Source: Phycisphaerae bacterium
GTDB taxonomy: Bacteria; Planctomycetota; Phycisphaerae; UBA1845; PWPN01
Direction: 5' to 3'
Assembly: GCA_012719955.1 (NCBI GenBank)
Contig: JAAXZI010000039.1
Span: forward strand, 1-58,429
Length of the DNA stretch: 58,429 nt
Every line of letters begins with the position of its first letter. The first letter of the stretch is position 1. The notes beneath the pieces are model-generated. The model ran no database searches, was not told where the DNA came from, and worked only from the letters and a program-made list of their open reading frames with translations. Of this stretch, positions 33,914 through 41,893 are shown in pieces. Made by a program: the position numbers and the translations under genes.

Positions 33914-33926
33914 TTGCAAAATGCAT
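33914..33926. promoter_or_regulatory. activator-site candidate B (TTGCA-AAA-TGCAT)
   Basis: Inverted repeat with 3-base spacer, 32 bases (three helical turns) from site A. The pair lies 60-100 bases upstream of imperfect -24/-12-like sequences before the gene at 34044: TGGAAC-TTAC-TTGC at 33975-33988, one base short in spacing, and TGGCACG at 34015-34021 with a poor -12. Confidence 0.5.
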
Positions 33927-34043
33927 TTCCGTGTCTACGGCTGACGGAATGGTTGAACAATATAAGCCACTTCATGGAACTTACTTGCGAAGGACACGCC
34001 GGGTTCGATCGGTTTGGCACGCCAAATGTGACAAGTCAGGTAG

Positions 34044-34487
34044 ATGAGAGTGGCGATCCCTCAATGGCACGGCCGGGTGTCACCGGTTTTCGATGTGGCG
34101 GCGAACCTCCTGTTGATCGAGGTCGCCGGCGCCGCGGAGAACGATCGCCGGGAAATCGCGTTAACCAGCCAGGATCCGACCCGACGGGCCCGGCAGGTGG
34201 CCGAACTGGCCGTCAACGTGCTCATCTGTGGCGCGATCTCCTGGCCTTTGGAGTTGGCTCTTCGTTCCAGAGGCATCGAGGTGATCTCCCAGATCTGCGG
34301 CCCGGTGGGCGAGGTCGTGCAATCCTTTCTGCTGGGCAAGCTGGCCGATGGCGCGTTCCGAATGCCTGGATGCTGCGGCCGACGCCGGCGTGGTCGGCCC
34401 GGAAACGACCATCGATGTCGAAAAGGCCAGGCCGAGGCGCCAAGACCGACACGGTGTCGCCGGCGAAGGAACCGCGGAGGGACGTGA
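34044..34487 (+). CDS. NifX/MTH1175-like cluster-binding protein with basic tail
   Basis: 147 residues. MRVAIPQWHGRVSPVFDVA is the family start; residues up to about 110 end in LLGKLADGAFRMPGCCG, a typical C-terminus of this group (FxMPGCxG). The last 35 residues (RRRRGRPGN... RCRRRRNRGGT) are Arg-rich with two more cysteines and could be real or result from a late frameshift. First gene of the right-hand set. RBS is only CAGG. Confidence 0.8.
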   Translation: MRVAIPQWHGRVSPVFDVAANLLLIEVAGAAENDRREIALTSQDPTRRARQVAELAVNVLICGAISWPLELALRSRGIEVISQICGPVGEVVQSFLLGKLADGAFRMPGCCGRRRRGRPGNDHRCRKGQAEAPRPTRCRRRRNRGGT

Positions 34488-34559
34488 ACTTGCTGAGCGT
34501 GTGCGATGGCCAGACGGCAAAGAGCACGATTTATGTGCCACGGCGTGAAAGCCGTATTC

Positions 34560-34610
34560 CACAGGATGGCCCTGGAGCCGTGGCGCACGCGCTTTCGGGA
34601 CAACCTCACA
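34560..34610 (+). repeat. possible fragment of dispersed repeat family R
   Basis: gagccgtggcgcacgcgctt followed by tcgggaca resembles the 3' half of the repeats at 13421 and 14721 (GAGCCGTGGCACAC... CTTCCGGGACA). The match is short and partial. The 34488-34702 gap otherwise holds only an A/T tract (gtttttttatgg) before the DUF5320 gene. Confidence 0.35.
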
Positions 34611-34702
34611 GCGAAACACTGAAACATCGTACGGTTCGCTCCGCTTCGAAAAACCTATCGGGCGGGAGCGCATACACAGAGTTTTTTTATGGAGATTCAA
34701 CC

Positions 34703-35062
34703 ATGCCAGCAGGCGATAGAACAGGCCCCATGGGTACGGGTCCGATGACAGGTCGAAGAGCAGGTTACTGCGCGGGCTTTGCGATGCCGGGGCACATGAA
34801 TCCGACGCCCGGACAGGGCCGAGGCATGGGCTTCGGCCGGGGGCGCGGCGGCCGCCGCGGATGGCACCACCAATTTTACGCCACCGGCCAGCCCTTCTGG
34901 GCGCGGACTGCCGTGCCGGAGGCAGCTCCCCCGAATGCTGCGGTCCCGGTGGAACGGCAGGCGCAAATGCTGAAGGCCCAGGCGGAGCAGATACAGCAGG
35001 CGCTCGATCAGATTCACAGCCGGATAGAAGCACTTGAAGCGGCCCAGTCCAAGGAAGGTTGA
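34703..35062 (+). CDS. DUF5320-type Gly/Met/Arg-rich protein
   Basis: 119 residues. Starts MPAGDRTGPMGTGPMTGRRA followed by GYC, the conserved opening of this family, then a Gly/Arg-rich stretch with aromatic residues (GRGMGFGRGRGGRRGWHHQF) and a C-terminal coiled coil (about 85-116, QAEQIQQALDQIHSRIEALE). Members are almost always encoded beside NifX/ORP-like proteins and MinD-type Fe-S ATPases, which is the case here. Exact role unknown. ATG 34703 with GGAG upstream. Confidence 0.85.
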   Translation: MPAGDRTGPMGTGPMTGRRAGYCAGFAMPGHMNPTPGQGRGMGFGRGRGGRRGWHHQFYATGQPFWARTAVPEAAPPNAAVPVERQAQMLKAQAEQIQQALDQIHSRIEALEAAQSKEG

Positions 35063-35261
35063 GAGGCCCCAGGGTCAGTGTCGGGGAGACGGCGGGAAGA
35101 GCCGTCGTGGCCGGTGTGGGCAAAGGGGACGGCGCTGGTCGGAGCCGGTGGCTGCATCGTGGCGCGGGTCAGCCCGTGAACAAGACGGCCACGGATGCTC
35201 CGACGCCCTTTTGCGGAGAGTACCCGCGCCGGCCACACCCGACACCGCTGAGGAGGAACAC

Positions 35262-35948
35262 ATGAACACCTTCACCACGGCGCAAGGCCGGCCATACTCC
35301 CCATGGACAGACCTTGGCATGCAGCTCAAGGCCCATGTGCCCTTCACCGTCTTCGGGACGGCCACGGGCGTGGTCATCATGGCGTCCATCGTATGGACCG
35401 GGATTCCCCAGTCCGCATCTGCGTTCCTCTTCTGGGCTTTTCATCCCCTCCACGTGCTCCTGAGCGCGCTGGCCACGGCGGCGATGTACCGGCTTCACAG
35501 CCGGTCCGGGATCGGGAGAATGCTTCTCGTCGGCTATGTCGGCTCGATCGGAATCGCCACCTTGAGCGATTCCCTGATTCCCTTTGTGGGCGAATACCTT
35601 CTCGGACTGCCCAACCGAGGGCTGCATCTTGGATTCATCGAGAAGTGGTGGCTGGTCAATCCGCTCGCCTTTGCGGGCATCGCCATCGCGCGGTTCTGGC
35701 CGCAGACGAAGTTCACGCACGCCGGGCACGTGCTGTTGAGCACCTGGGCCTCCCTGTTCCATATGACCATGGCTCTCGGGGACGACATGAGCGCGCTGAC
35801 GTGGGCGCTTCTCCCCGTGTTCCTGTTTCTGGCCGTGTGGGTCCCCTGTTGCACCAGCGACATTGTGTTTCCGCTGCTTTTCGCAAGGCGTCGAACCGCG
35901 TCCGGCCCTTCCAGGGATCGCGCGGAGGAGAAAGGTATCATCTCATGA
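35262..35948 (+). CDS. polytopic membrane protein of the ORP-like locus
   Basis: 228 residues with about six hydrophobic helices (near 28-48, 55-75, 85-105, 118-138, 145-165, 175-200) and short loops with histidines (HPLHVLL, HAGHVLL, FHMTM). It ends with a basic cytoplasmic tail. No family recognised. Excellent RBS (GAGGAGG), and the stop overlaps the next start (ATGA at 35945), so it is coupled to the first MinD-type ATPase. It could be a membrane partner or metal-related transporter of the cluster. Confidence 0.78.
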   Translation: MNTFTTAQGRPYSPWTDLGMQLKAHVPFTVFGTATGVVIMASIVWTGIPQSASAFLFWAFHPLHVLLSALATAAMYRLHSRSGIGRMLLVGYVGSIGIATLSDSLIPFVGEYLLGLPNRGLHLGFIEKWWLVNPLAFAGIAIARFWPQTKFTHAGHVLLSTWASLFHMTMALGDDMSALTWALLPVFLFLAVWVPCCTSDIVFPLLFARRRTASGPSRDRAEEKGIIS

Positions 35949-36832
35949 AAATCGCCATAGCCAGTGGCAAGGGCGGTACCGGCAAGACCACCGTGGCGAC
36001 GAACCTGGCGTACGTCGCCGCGCTGGGCGAGCGCACGGTTGCCTATGTGGATTGCGACGTGGAGGAGCCCAACGGCCACCTGTTTCTCCGGCCTGAGTGG
36101 CTGGTTCGCACGCCGGTCAAACGGCCGGTGCCCCGCGTCGAGGAGGCGAAATGCACGCGATGCGGGCGCTGCCACGAGATCTGCCAGTTCAGCGCGATCG
36201 TGCCGCTGGGTGTGACCGTGCTGGTTTATCCGGAGCTGTGTCACAGTTGCGGCGGTTGCGCCCTGGTTTGTCCGGCCGGCGCGATCACGGAAGAAATGCG
36301 CGAGATCGGCTTTCTGGAAATGGGCTGGTCCGGGGGGGTGCAGTTCAACCACGGCGTCCTGAATGTGGGCGAGCCGATGAGCCCGCCGTTGATCCGCCAG
36401 CTCCAATCCGCCGTGCCACGGACCGACTGGACGATCATCGACGCCCCGCCGGGCACCTCCTGCCCGGTGATTGAGACGGTGCGCGGCTGCGACCTCGTCC
36501 TGCTGGTGACCGAGCCCACCCCGTTCGGGCTGAACGATCTCCGACTGGCCGTCGAAATGGCGCGGAAGCTCCGGCTGCCGACAGGCGTGGTGATCAACCG
36601 CTGCGACAGCGGCGATGAGCAGACGCTGGCCTACTGCCGGGCCAACCGCCTGGATGTTCTGGCTGAACTGCCCGACGACCGCCGGATCGCCGAGGCCTAC
36701 TCGCGAGGCGCGCTCGCCTGCGTGGCGGCGCCGGAGTACCGGGCCACGTTCGAGACGCTGCTGGCCCGTATCGAGAACATCGCCCGGGAGCCGGCCGGGG
36801 CCTGCGTATCCGCAGGGGGGGACCATCCATGA
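35945..36832 (+). CDS. MinD/Mrp-family ATPase with ferredoxin insert (1)
   Basis: 295 residues. Deviant Walker A ASGKGGTGKTT (residues 6-16), VDCDVEEPNGH, then a 2[4Fe-4S] ferredoxin insert (CTRCGRCHEIC and CHSCGGCALVCP, about 69-110), then DAPPGTSCPV and TEPTPFG. In the ORP locus of Desulfovibrio, two such ATPases form part of the ORP complex. Here the two paralogues are adjacent with 4-base ATGA overlaps on both sides, so equal expression and a heterodimer are likely. Confidence 0.93.
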   Translation: MKIAIASGKGGTGKTTVATNLAYVAALGERTVAYVDCDVEEPNGHLFLRPEWLVRTPVKRPVPRVEEAKCTRCGRCHEICQFSAIVPLGVTVLVYPELCHSCGGCALVCPAGAITEEMREIGFLEMGWSGGVQFNHGVLNVGEPMSPPLIRQLQSAVPRTDWTIIDAPPGTSCPVIETVRGCDLVLLVTEPTPFGLNDLRLAVEMARKLRLPTGVVINRCDSGDEQTLAYCRANRLDVLAELPDDRRIAEAYSRGALACVAAPEYRATFETLLARIENIAREPAGACVSAGGDHP

Positions 36833-37728
36833 AGGAACTGGTGATAATCAGCGGCAAGGGCGGGACGGGCAAGACCTCCCTCTGCGCGTCATTCGCGATC
36901 CTGTCTGGCCGGTGCGTGGTGGCCGACTGCGACGTCGATGCGGCCGACCTGCACCTGGTCCTCTCGCCGAAGGTCCAACGGCACGAGTCCTTTACGGGCG
37001 GCCGGCGGGCCCGCATTAAAGCCGGCCATTGCATCGCCTGCGGCAAATGCGAGGAGCTGTGCCGCTTTGACGCCATCTTCTTTGACGGGCCCGGCAACGG
37101 CCGGGTTGACCGGACCTTTCGCGTGGACCCGCCGGCCTGCGAGGGCTGCGGGGTCTGCGCCTGGTTCTGCGCGGAGAAGGCCATCGAGTGTGCTCCGGTG
37201 ATCAGTGGGGAATGGTTTGTCTCCGAGGCGCGCTGCGGGCCCATGGTGCACGCCCGGCTGGGTATCGCCGAGAGCAACTCCGGCAAACTGGTCAGTCTCC
37301 TCCGCCAACAGGCCCGCCAACTGGCCGAGCAGAAGGGGATCGAATTGATCCTCGTGGATGGCTCTCCGGGGATTGGCTGTCCGGTCATCGCGTCCCTGAC
37401 GGGCGCCGGGTTGGTCCTGGTGGTGACCGAGCCCACGCCCAGTGGCGAGCACGACCTGAAGCGGGTGGTGGAGTTGGTCCGGCATTTCGGCATCGCATTG
37501 GCCGTGTGTGTCAACAAGTGGGACGTAAATCCCGGCATGTCGGAGCGTATTGAAGCATACTGCCGTTCAGAGTCGATCCCGGTGGCCGGCAGGATTCGGT
37601 ATGACCGGGCTTTCACGCACGCCCAGGTGCAGGGGCGTACGGTCGTGGAAGCGGCGGAGGACGGCGTTGCGGAGGACATTCGAAGTCTCTGGCGCGCCGT
37701 GGCTCCGGGAGGCTGGCTCTCATGGTAG
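36829..37728 (+). CDS. MinD/Mrp-family ATPase with ferredoxin insert (2)
   Basis: 299 residues. Walker A ISGKGGTGKTS, DCDVDAADLHLVL, ferredoxin insert CIACGKCEELC and CEGCGVCAWFC (about 67-115), DGSPGIGCPV and TEPTPSGEHD. Paralogue of the previous protein. Starts within its stop codon (ATGA) and in turn overlaps the small RHH gene by 7 bases. The neighbours suggest a role in building or moving the metal cluster carried by the NifX-like proteins. Confidence 0.93.
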   Translation: MKELVIISGKGGTGKTSLCASFAILSGRCVVADCDVDAADLHLVLSPKVQRHESFTGGRRARIKAGHCIACGKCEELCRFDAIFFDGPGNGRVDRTFRVDPPACEGCGVCAWFCAEKAIECAPVISGEWFVSEARCGPMVHARLGIAESNSGKLVSLLRQQARQLAEQKGIELILVDGSPGIGCPVIASLTGAGLVLVVTEPTPSGEHDLKRVVELVRHFGIALAVCVNKWDVNPGMSERIEAYCRSESIPVAGRIRYDRAFTHAQVQGRTVVEAAEDGVAEDIRSLWRAVAPGGWLSW

Positions 37729-37889
37729 CGCACCGTGATGCCATCATCACCATCCGCATCGACCGGTGCCTGGCCGACATGCTGAAGAAGATGCCGAACC
37801 GGTCCGCCTTTATTCGGGATGCCATTTGCCGTGCGCTCGCCCGTCAATGCCCGACCTGCGGGGGCACGGGGGTTGTATTACCCGGTTGA
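37722..37889 (+). CDS. 55-residue ribbon-helix-helix protein with zinc knuckle
   Basis: Translation begins MVAHRDAIITIRIDRCLADM and ends QCPTCGGTGVVLPG. Residues 8-40 look like a CopG/ribbon-helix-helix DNA-binding fold (a beta strand ITIRID, then two helices with LKKMPNRSAFIRDAICRAL), and the tail has CPTCGGTG, half of a DnaJ-type zinc knuckle. Start ATG 37722 overlaps the preceding ATPase stop by 7 bases. It lies directly before the P1B ATPase, so it could be a metal-responsive regulator of it. Confidence 0.7.
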   Translation: MVAHRDAIITIRIDRCLADMLKKMPNRSAFIRDAICRALARQCPTCGGTGVVLPG

Positions 37890-37949
37890 ATCGTATTCGG
37901 ACTCTGACAGCACCGGGAAGGGGTGTCCGGCAGGAGAATTGAGCCAATC

Positions 37950-40076
37950 ATGGCGCATGACTACCTGAAGAAGTCGATCGAAAGCCAGACGGACCGGGCA
38001 AGCACCGCGCTCGTAATTGCGATGATGGGCGGTGTCCTGGTCGTGAACTCATTTTTCGCGCAGTGGATGTTCACGCAGCCCGGGGATGACCCGAGCATAC
38101 TTAATCCTCATGCGGCCATCCTGGCCCTGGCCGGCGCGATTCTGCTGGGCGCGCCGATTGTAGGCCATGCCGTCAAACATATCTGGTTGGGCCACTCGCA
38201 TATGGACGCACTGGTCGCCCTGGGCATCCTGGCGGCGTTGGCGATCGGCAAATATCAGGAAGCGGGGGTGATCTCGTTCTTTGTGGTGATCGGCAATCTC
38301 ATCGAGACCCGGACGGCCCTGGGGGCCCGAGCGGCAATCGAATCCCTGATCCGCCTGGCCCCGAAGAACGCCTGCCGGCTCATGGAGGGCCGTGAGGAAC
38401 AGGTGGATATCGCCGACCTTCGGCCGGGGGACATCATTCGGATTCGCCCCGGCGACAACATTCCTGCCGACGGCAAGATCGTCAACGGCGAGACCACCGT
38501 CAACCAAGCCAGTATCACGGGGGAATCGCTGCCGGTCGAGAAAGGCATCGGGGACCAGGCTTTTGCCGGCACGTTGAATCTGACCGGCGCCATCGACGTG
38601 CGCGTCACCAAGGCGGGCGAGGACACGACTCTCGGCAAGGTGCAAAAGCTGATCCTGCAGGCCGAGGCCACCCGGACCCCGATCATGCGGATCATCGATC
38701 GATACGCCGGCTGGTACACTCCGACCATACTGATGCTGTCGGCGCTGGTGCTCTTCTTCACGGGCGAGATCGAACGCTCCATTGCCATGCTCGTGGTTGC
38801 CTGTCCATGCGCCCTGGTGCTGGCCACGCCGACGGCTATGGTTGCGGCGGTTTCCTGTGCCGCGCGACTGGGTGTCCTGGTCAAGAACGTCACAAATCTG
38901 GAATCGGCCAGACATTTAACCGCAGTGGTCTTCGACAAGACCGGCACGCTGACCACGGGCCGGCTCGCCGTCACGTGCATGAAACCCGCCCCCGGTATAG
39001 ACGGCTTGAATCTGTTGCGGCTGGCCGCATCCGCGGAGCAGCTCAGCAGACACCCGGTCGCCCGCGCGATCACGGAAATGGCCGACCGGGCCCGTGTACG
39101 ACTGGAAGAGCCGGATCGCTTCGAGGAAATCGCCGGACGCGGCGTGACCGCATCCATCAACGGTGATTCCATCCTGGTGGGCCGAAGCACCTGGTTGCGG
39201 GAACTGGGCACGGATATGGGCATCCTGTCCGATCCGGAATTCCAAGAACCGGATGGGATCAGCGCCCTTCACGTTGCCCGAAACGGACGTTGTATCGGGT
39301 GGGTCGGCCTGGAAGACTGTACCCGGCCCGAGGCGCGGAGAGCCATCGACGAACTGCGCAACCTGGGCATCCGCGTGCTGGCCATGGTCACAGGTGACCG
39401 CTGGTCCGTCGCCCGCCGGGTCGGGCACGAAATGGGCTGCACCGACGTGCAGGCGGAGGTGTTGCCCGACGAAAAACTGACTTTCGTCGCTTCGCTCAAG
39501 CAGGCCGGACATCGGGTTGCCGTCGTGGGCGATGGAGTCAACGACGCGCCCGCCCTAGCTGCCGGTGATCTCGGTATCGCCATGGGAGCGGCAGGCAGTG
39601 ATGTGGCAATCAACTCGGCGAGCATTGCCCTCATGAATAACGACCTGAGCCGCCTTCCGTTCCTGATCGGACTTTCCTGGGCCACTGCGCGCGTCATCTG
39701 GCAGAACGTGGGCTTTGGGATCACCTACATTGTGGCCCTCGAACTTCTGGCGGCGCTGGGACACCTGCCGGCCATGCTGGCGGCGGTTCTGCACACCTCG
39801 GCCAGTGTGATGGTGATCTTCAATTCGGCCAGGCTGGTTCGTTCCGGTGAGCACTTGCAGGCGCACGCGGTCGCACCGCCGCCCGCCGGAACGCAGCATT
39901 CCCCCCCCCGACGCCCAGCCGCGAACGGAGCTGGCCATGAGGGATCAACCGCGTCGCCAGGTTCTTCCGCAGGAGGCGGCGGTGTAACATGCCGCTTGAG
40001 GCCGGTGCCGCCGTGCCGGCATCTATTGACGATCGGGGCGAGAGCCGGCGATAGGACCATGGAGCATACGCGATGA
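37950..40076 (+). CDS. heavy-metal-translocating P1B-type ATPase
   Basis: 708 residues. All P1B motifs are present: CPC in the sixth helix (VVACPCALVLATP), TGES (ITGESLPVEKG), DKTGT (FDKTGTLTTG), the HP motif (SRHPVARA) and GDGVNDAPAL. There is no N-terminal CxxC/HMA metal-binding domain. The last helix reads HTSASVMVIFNSARL, related to the Zn/Cd group but without its HEG, so metal specificity is unclear. A Pro/Gly-rich tail of about 75 residues follows. Start ATG 37950 with AGGAG upstream; a GTG at 37923 would add nine residues. The stop overlaps the next start (40073). Confidence 0.92.
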   Translation: MAHDYLKKSIESQTDRASTALVIAMMGGVLVVNSFFAQWMFTQPGDDPSILNPHAAILALAGAILLGAPIVGHAVKHIWLGHSHMDALVALGILAALAIGKYQEAGVISFFVVIGNLIETRTALGARAAIESLIRLAPKNACRLMEGREEQVDIADLRPGDIIRIRPGDNIPADGKIVNGETTVNQASITGESLPVEKGIGDQAFAGTLNLTGAIDVRVTKAGEDTTLGKVQKLILQAEATRTPIMRIIDRYAGWYTPTILMLSALVLFFTGEIERSIAMLVVACPCALVLATPTAMVAAVSCAARLGVLVKNVTNLESARHLTAVVFDKTGTLTTGRLAVTCMKPAPGIDGLNLLRLAASAEQLSRHPVARAITEMADRARVRLEEPDRFEEIAGRGVTASINGDSILVGRSTWLRELGTDMGILSDPEFQEPDGISALHVARNGRCIGWVGLEDCTRPEARRAIDELRNLGIRVLAMVTGDRWSVARRVGHEMGCTDVQAEVLPDEKLTFVASLKQAGHRVAVVGDGVNDAPALAAGDLGIAMGAAGSDVAINSASIALMNNDLSRLPFLIGLSWATARVIWQNVGFGITYIVALELLAALGHLPAMLAAVLHTSASVMVIFNSARLVRSGEHLQAHAVAPPPAGTQHSPPRRPAANGAGHEGSTASPGSSAGGGGVTCRLRPVPPCRHLLTIGARAGDRTMEHTR

Positions 40077-40366
40077 TCATTCTGGGGATCTGTTGCAGCC
40101 CTCGGAAAGGGTATAACACCTTCAGGGCCATGGACACCTGCCTGGCGGCCGCCCGGGCCCAGGGCGACGGCATTGCGACAAAGTTGATCGAGCTGGCCGG
40201 CATGGACATCCGTCCCTGCCAGGCTTGTGGAAAGTGCAAGGGACAACTGGAGTGTTCCATCCAGGATGATTTTGCCTCGCTGGTCCCCATCTTGTCCAAT
40301 CCTGCCGTTTCCGGCATGATCAACGGCGCCGAGAATGGAGTGGAAGACGACGACTTCGGCCTGTAG
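40073..40366 (+). CDS. truncated NADPH-dependent FMN reductase / flavodoxin-like protein
   Basis: 97 residues, about half the family's usual 180-200. The N-terminus is canonical: ILGICCSPRKGYNTFRAMD (FMN phosphate loop SPRKG-NT), then IRPCQACGKCKGQLECSIQDD, the Cys-rich segment of iron-sulfur flavoproteins. The sequence stops matching after LSNPAVSGMI, just before the flavin-ring loop (usually GSPVYFG), and ends DDDFGL. It is probably a truncated or decaying gene, although still translationally coupled to the ATPase by ATGA. Confidence 0.6.
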   Translation: MIILGICCSPRKGYNTFRAMDTCLAAARAQGDGIATKLIELAGMDIRPCQACGKCKGQLECSIQDDFASLVPILSNPAVSGMINGAENGVEDDDFGL

Positions 40367-40423
40367 ACGGCCCGCGGCCTGGGGGCGCGTGGCTCGGCCG
40401 GCCATCATGCTCAGGAGAATGCC

Positions 40424-41344
40424 ATGAACCGCAACCGCACTCTGTGGATCCTCGGAGGCGTATTGATGGGGGTGGCCGGTTGCCTGCACGGGCCGGAACC
40501 GGTAACGCCCGACGACGCTGCCAAACCGGTGGGACTGATTCAGTTGATCGAGTTCGAGGACATACAGGGGCTCCGGAACTGGGGATACGAGCTTCAGCAG
40601 CGCGGCCTCAAGTCGCTCGTGTTCATCCAGAAGAACCTGCTCGAAGCCTACCCGACCGAGATCCAGTGGCTGGCCGAACAGGGCCATGAGATCGCCGGCG
40701 GTTATGCCGAGCAGGCCCTGTGGGATGTTCCGTACGAGACGCAGTTGCAGATCATGTCCGAGACGAAGACACTCCTCGAGCAGGTCACCGGCAAGCCGAT
40801 GCGGGTATTCGGCGCGAAGTACTTCTCCTACGACCCCAACACCTTGAAGGCGGCCGACGCCCTGGGGATCGAGTACATTCTCGCCCGGGGCACCAGTGAC
40901 GTGGAGGTCGTTGTCTACGATCCCGACGAATACGACTGCAACATCATCTCAGTCAGCAACGTGACCTTCGAGGACATGGGCCGCGGCAGCCTCTGCGACT
41001 ACTCGCTCTGGGCGCGGGGCTCGACCGCCGCGAATTTCAAGGCCATCATCGAAGACTCCCTCGCGAAAAAGCCCAAGCGGATCATGTTCGCCTCGCACAC
41101 GTACCTTGGTGGCATGAAGCGGGACTGGTGGGAGGTCTATCGCTGGTTGCTGGACTCCGGCCAGGTCCGCTGGGCGGCCGATTTCGACGAATGGCTGAAA
41201 CCCGAAAGCGGCGTTTGCCTGCGGCTGCCCATGAGCCTGATTCCGATCAACCGCGAAGTGCAATACACGACGCCTACGCCGGCGATCCCGTTGGAGGAAC
41301 TCGCGGAAGTAGACTGGCTGCACAACCCCTGTGGTGCCCCATGA
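40424..41344 (+). CDS. polysaccharide deacetylase-like (NodB-type) lipoprotein
   Basis: 306 residues. Lipoprotein signal MNRNRTLWILGGVLMGVAGC. The globular part follows the NodB-type barrel order (GLKSLVFIQKNLLEAY, GHEIAGG, FSYDPNTLKAADALGIEYI, MFASHTYLGG), but the canonical metal motif (TFDDG) is changed (FEDIQ), so catalysis is uncertain. Stop overlaps the next gene's start (ATGA at 41341). Exported, anchored; role probably at the envelope. Confidence 0.68.
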   Translation: MNRNRTLWILGGVLMGVAGCLHGPEPVTPDDAAKPVGLIQLIEFEDIQGLRNWGYELQQRGLKSLVFIQKNLLEAYPTEIQWLAEQGHEIAGGYAEQALWDVPYETQLQIMSETKTLLEQVTGKPMRVFGAKYFSYDPNTLKAADALGIEYILARGTSDVEVVVYDPDEYDCNIISVSNVTFEDMGRGSLCDYSLWARGSTAANFKAIIEDSLAKKPKRIMFASHTYLGGMKRDWWEVYRWLLDSGQVRWAADFDEWLKPESGVCLRLPMSLIPINREVQYTTPTPAIPLEELAEVDWLHNPCGAP

Positions 41345-41745
41345 AACGACCGATCAAACTGGTGACGCTGGGCGTCCTGATCAGTGCAATGACGGGTGGA
41401 TGCACGCCCGCCCCGCCGGTGGATACGCCGCCGCCCCGCGAGGTCACGCTGACGATCTTTCACAATAACTCCGGGCCGATGTGTCGTGAGGCGCTGGCCT
41501 GGCTGCGGACCATGCGCGCCCAGTACCCCGGCCTGGTAGTGGAAGAATACCTGACGACCAATGCCGAGGGTCTGGCCTTGTTCACGCAGATCAAGGCGCA
41601 GTACCCCCAGAGCCAGGGGATTTCAACCACCTTCGGCTACCTGCCGGTAATCTTCTTCCAGGATCGGGCCTTTTCCGGCTTCAACGATGAGATAGAACAG
41701 GTGCTGACCGAGCTCATCCGTGCGGCGTTGGCGTCACCCTCGTGA
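41341..41745 (+). CDS. thioredoxin-fold lipoprotein
   Basis: 134 residues. Signal MKRPIKLVTLGVLISAMTGGC with lipobox TGGC. The mature part starts with LTIFHNNSGPMCREALAWLR, a thioredoxin-like beta-alpha unit with only the second cysteine of a CxxC (SGPMC), then YLPVIFFQDRAFSGFNDE with a cis-Pro-type loop. It may bind or reduce a partner through one cysteine. Translationally coupled to the deacetylase-like lipoprotein. Confidence 0.68.
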   Translation: MKRPIKLVTLGVLISAMTGGCTPAPPVDTPPPREVTLTIFHNNSGPMCREALAWLRTMRAQYPGLVVEEYLTTNAEGLALFTQIKAQYPQSQGISTTFGYLPVIFFQDRAFSGFNDEIEQVLTELIRAALASPS

Positions 41746-41798
41746 GGCGGCGTCCGGCCCTGGACGAGCCGGAGGTTCACGTTCCCCTCTGCAGGACA

Positions 41799-41832
41799 GG
41801 CGCCGCACGCCGATAGACCGGCATGCGGCGCC
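41799..41832. terminator. bidirectional hairpin terminator
   Basis: Arms GGCGCCGCA (41799-41807) and TGCGGCGCC (41824-41832), 9-bp perfect, with inner complementarity GCCG/CGGC. It sits between convergent genes ending at 41745 and 41894. A smaller hairpin TCCGGC/GCCGGA is at 41753-41773. Confidence 0.6.
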
Positions 41833-41893
41833 CGTGCCGTACCCGTATCCGTCGGCCGTCACTGCTGCCGGCCGATCCGCTCCCGCGGCTGCG

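Noticed and set aside
33975-33988. TGGAAC-TTAC-TTGC as a sigma54 promoter for the right-hand operon
   Set aside because: Sequence looks right but the spacing is one base short, usually fatal for sigma54 recognition; not listed as a promoter.
34015-34030. TGGCACG-N4-ATGT before the 34044 gene as a sigma54 promoter
   Set aside because: The -24 half is perfect but the -12 GC is GT, and the start point would fall about three bases before the ATG; kept only as a comment in the activator-site entry.
32846-34702. Very long plus-strand frame joined to the DUF5320 gene
   Set aside because: Only the part from ATG 34703 is real; the rest is antisense to the sigma54 activator or crosses the NifX-like gene in another frame.
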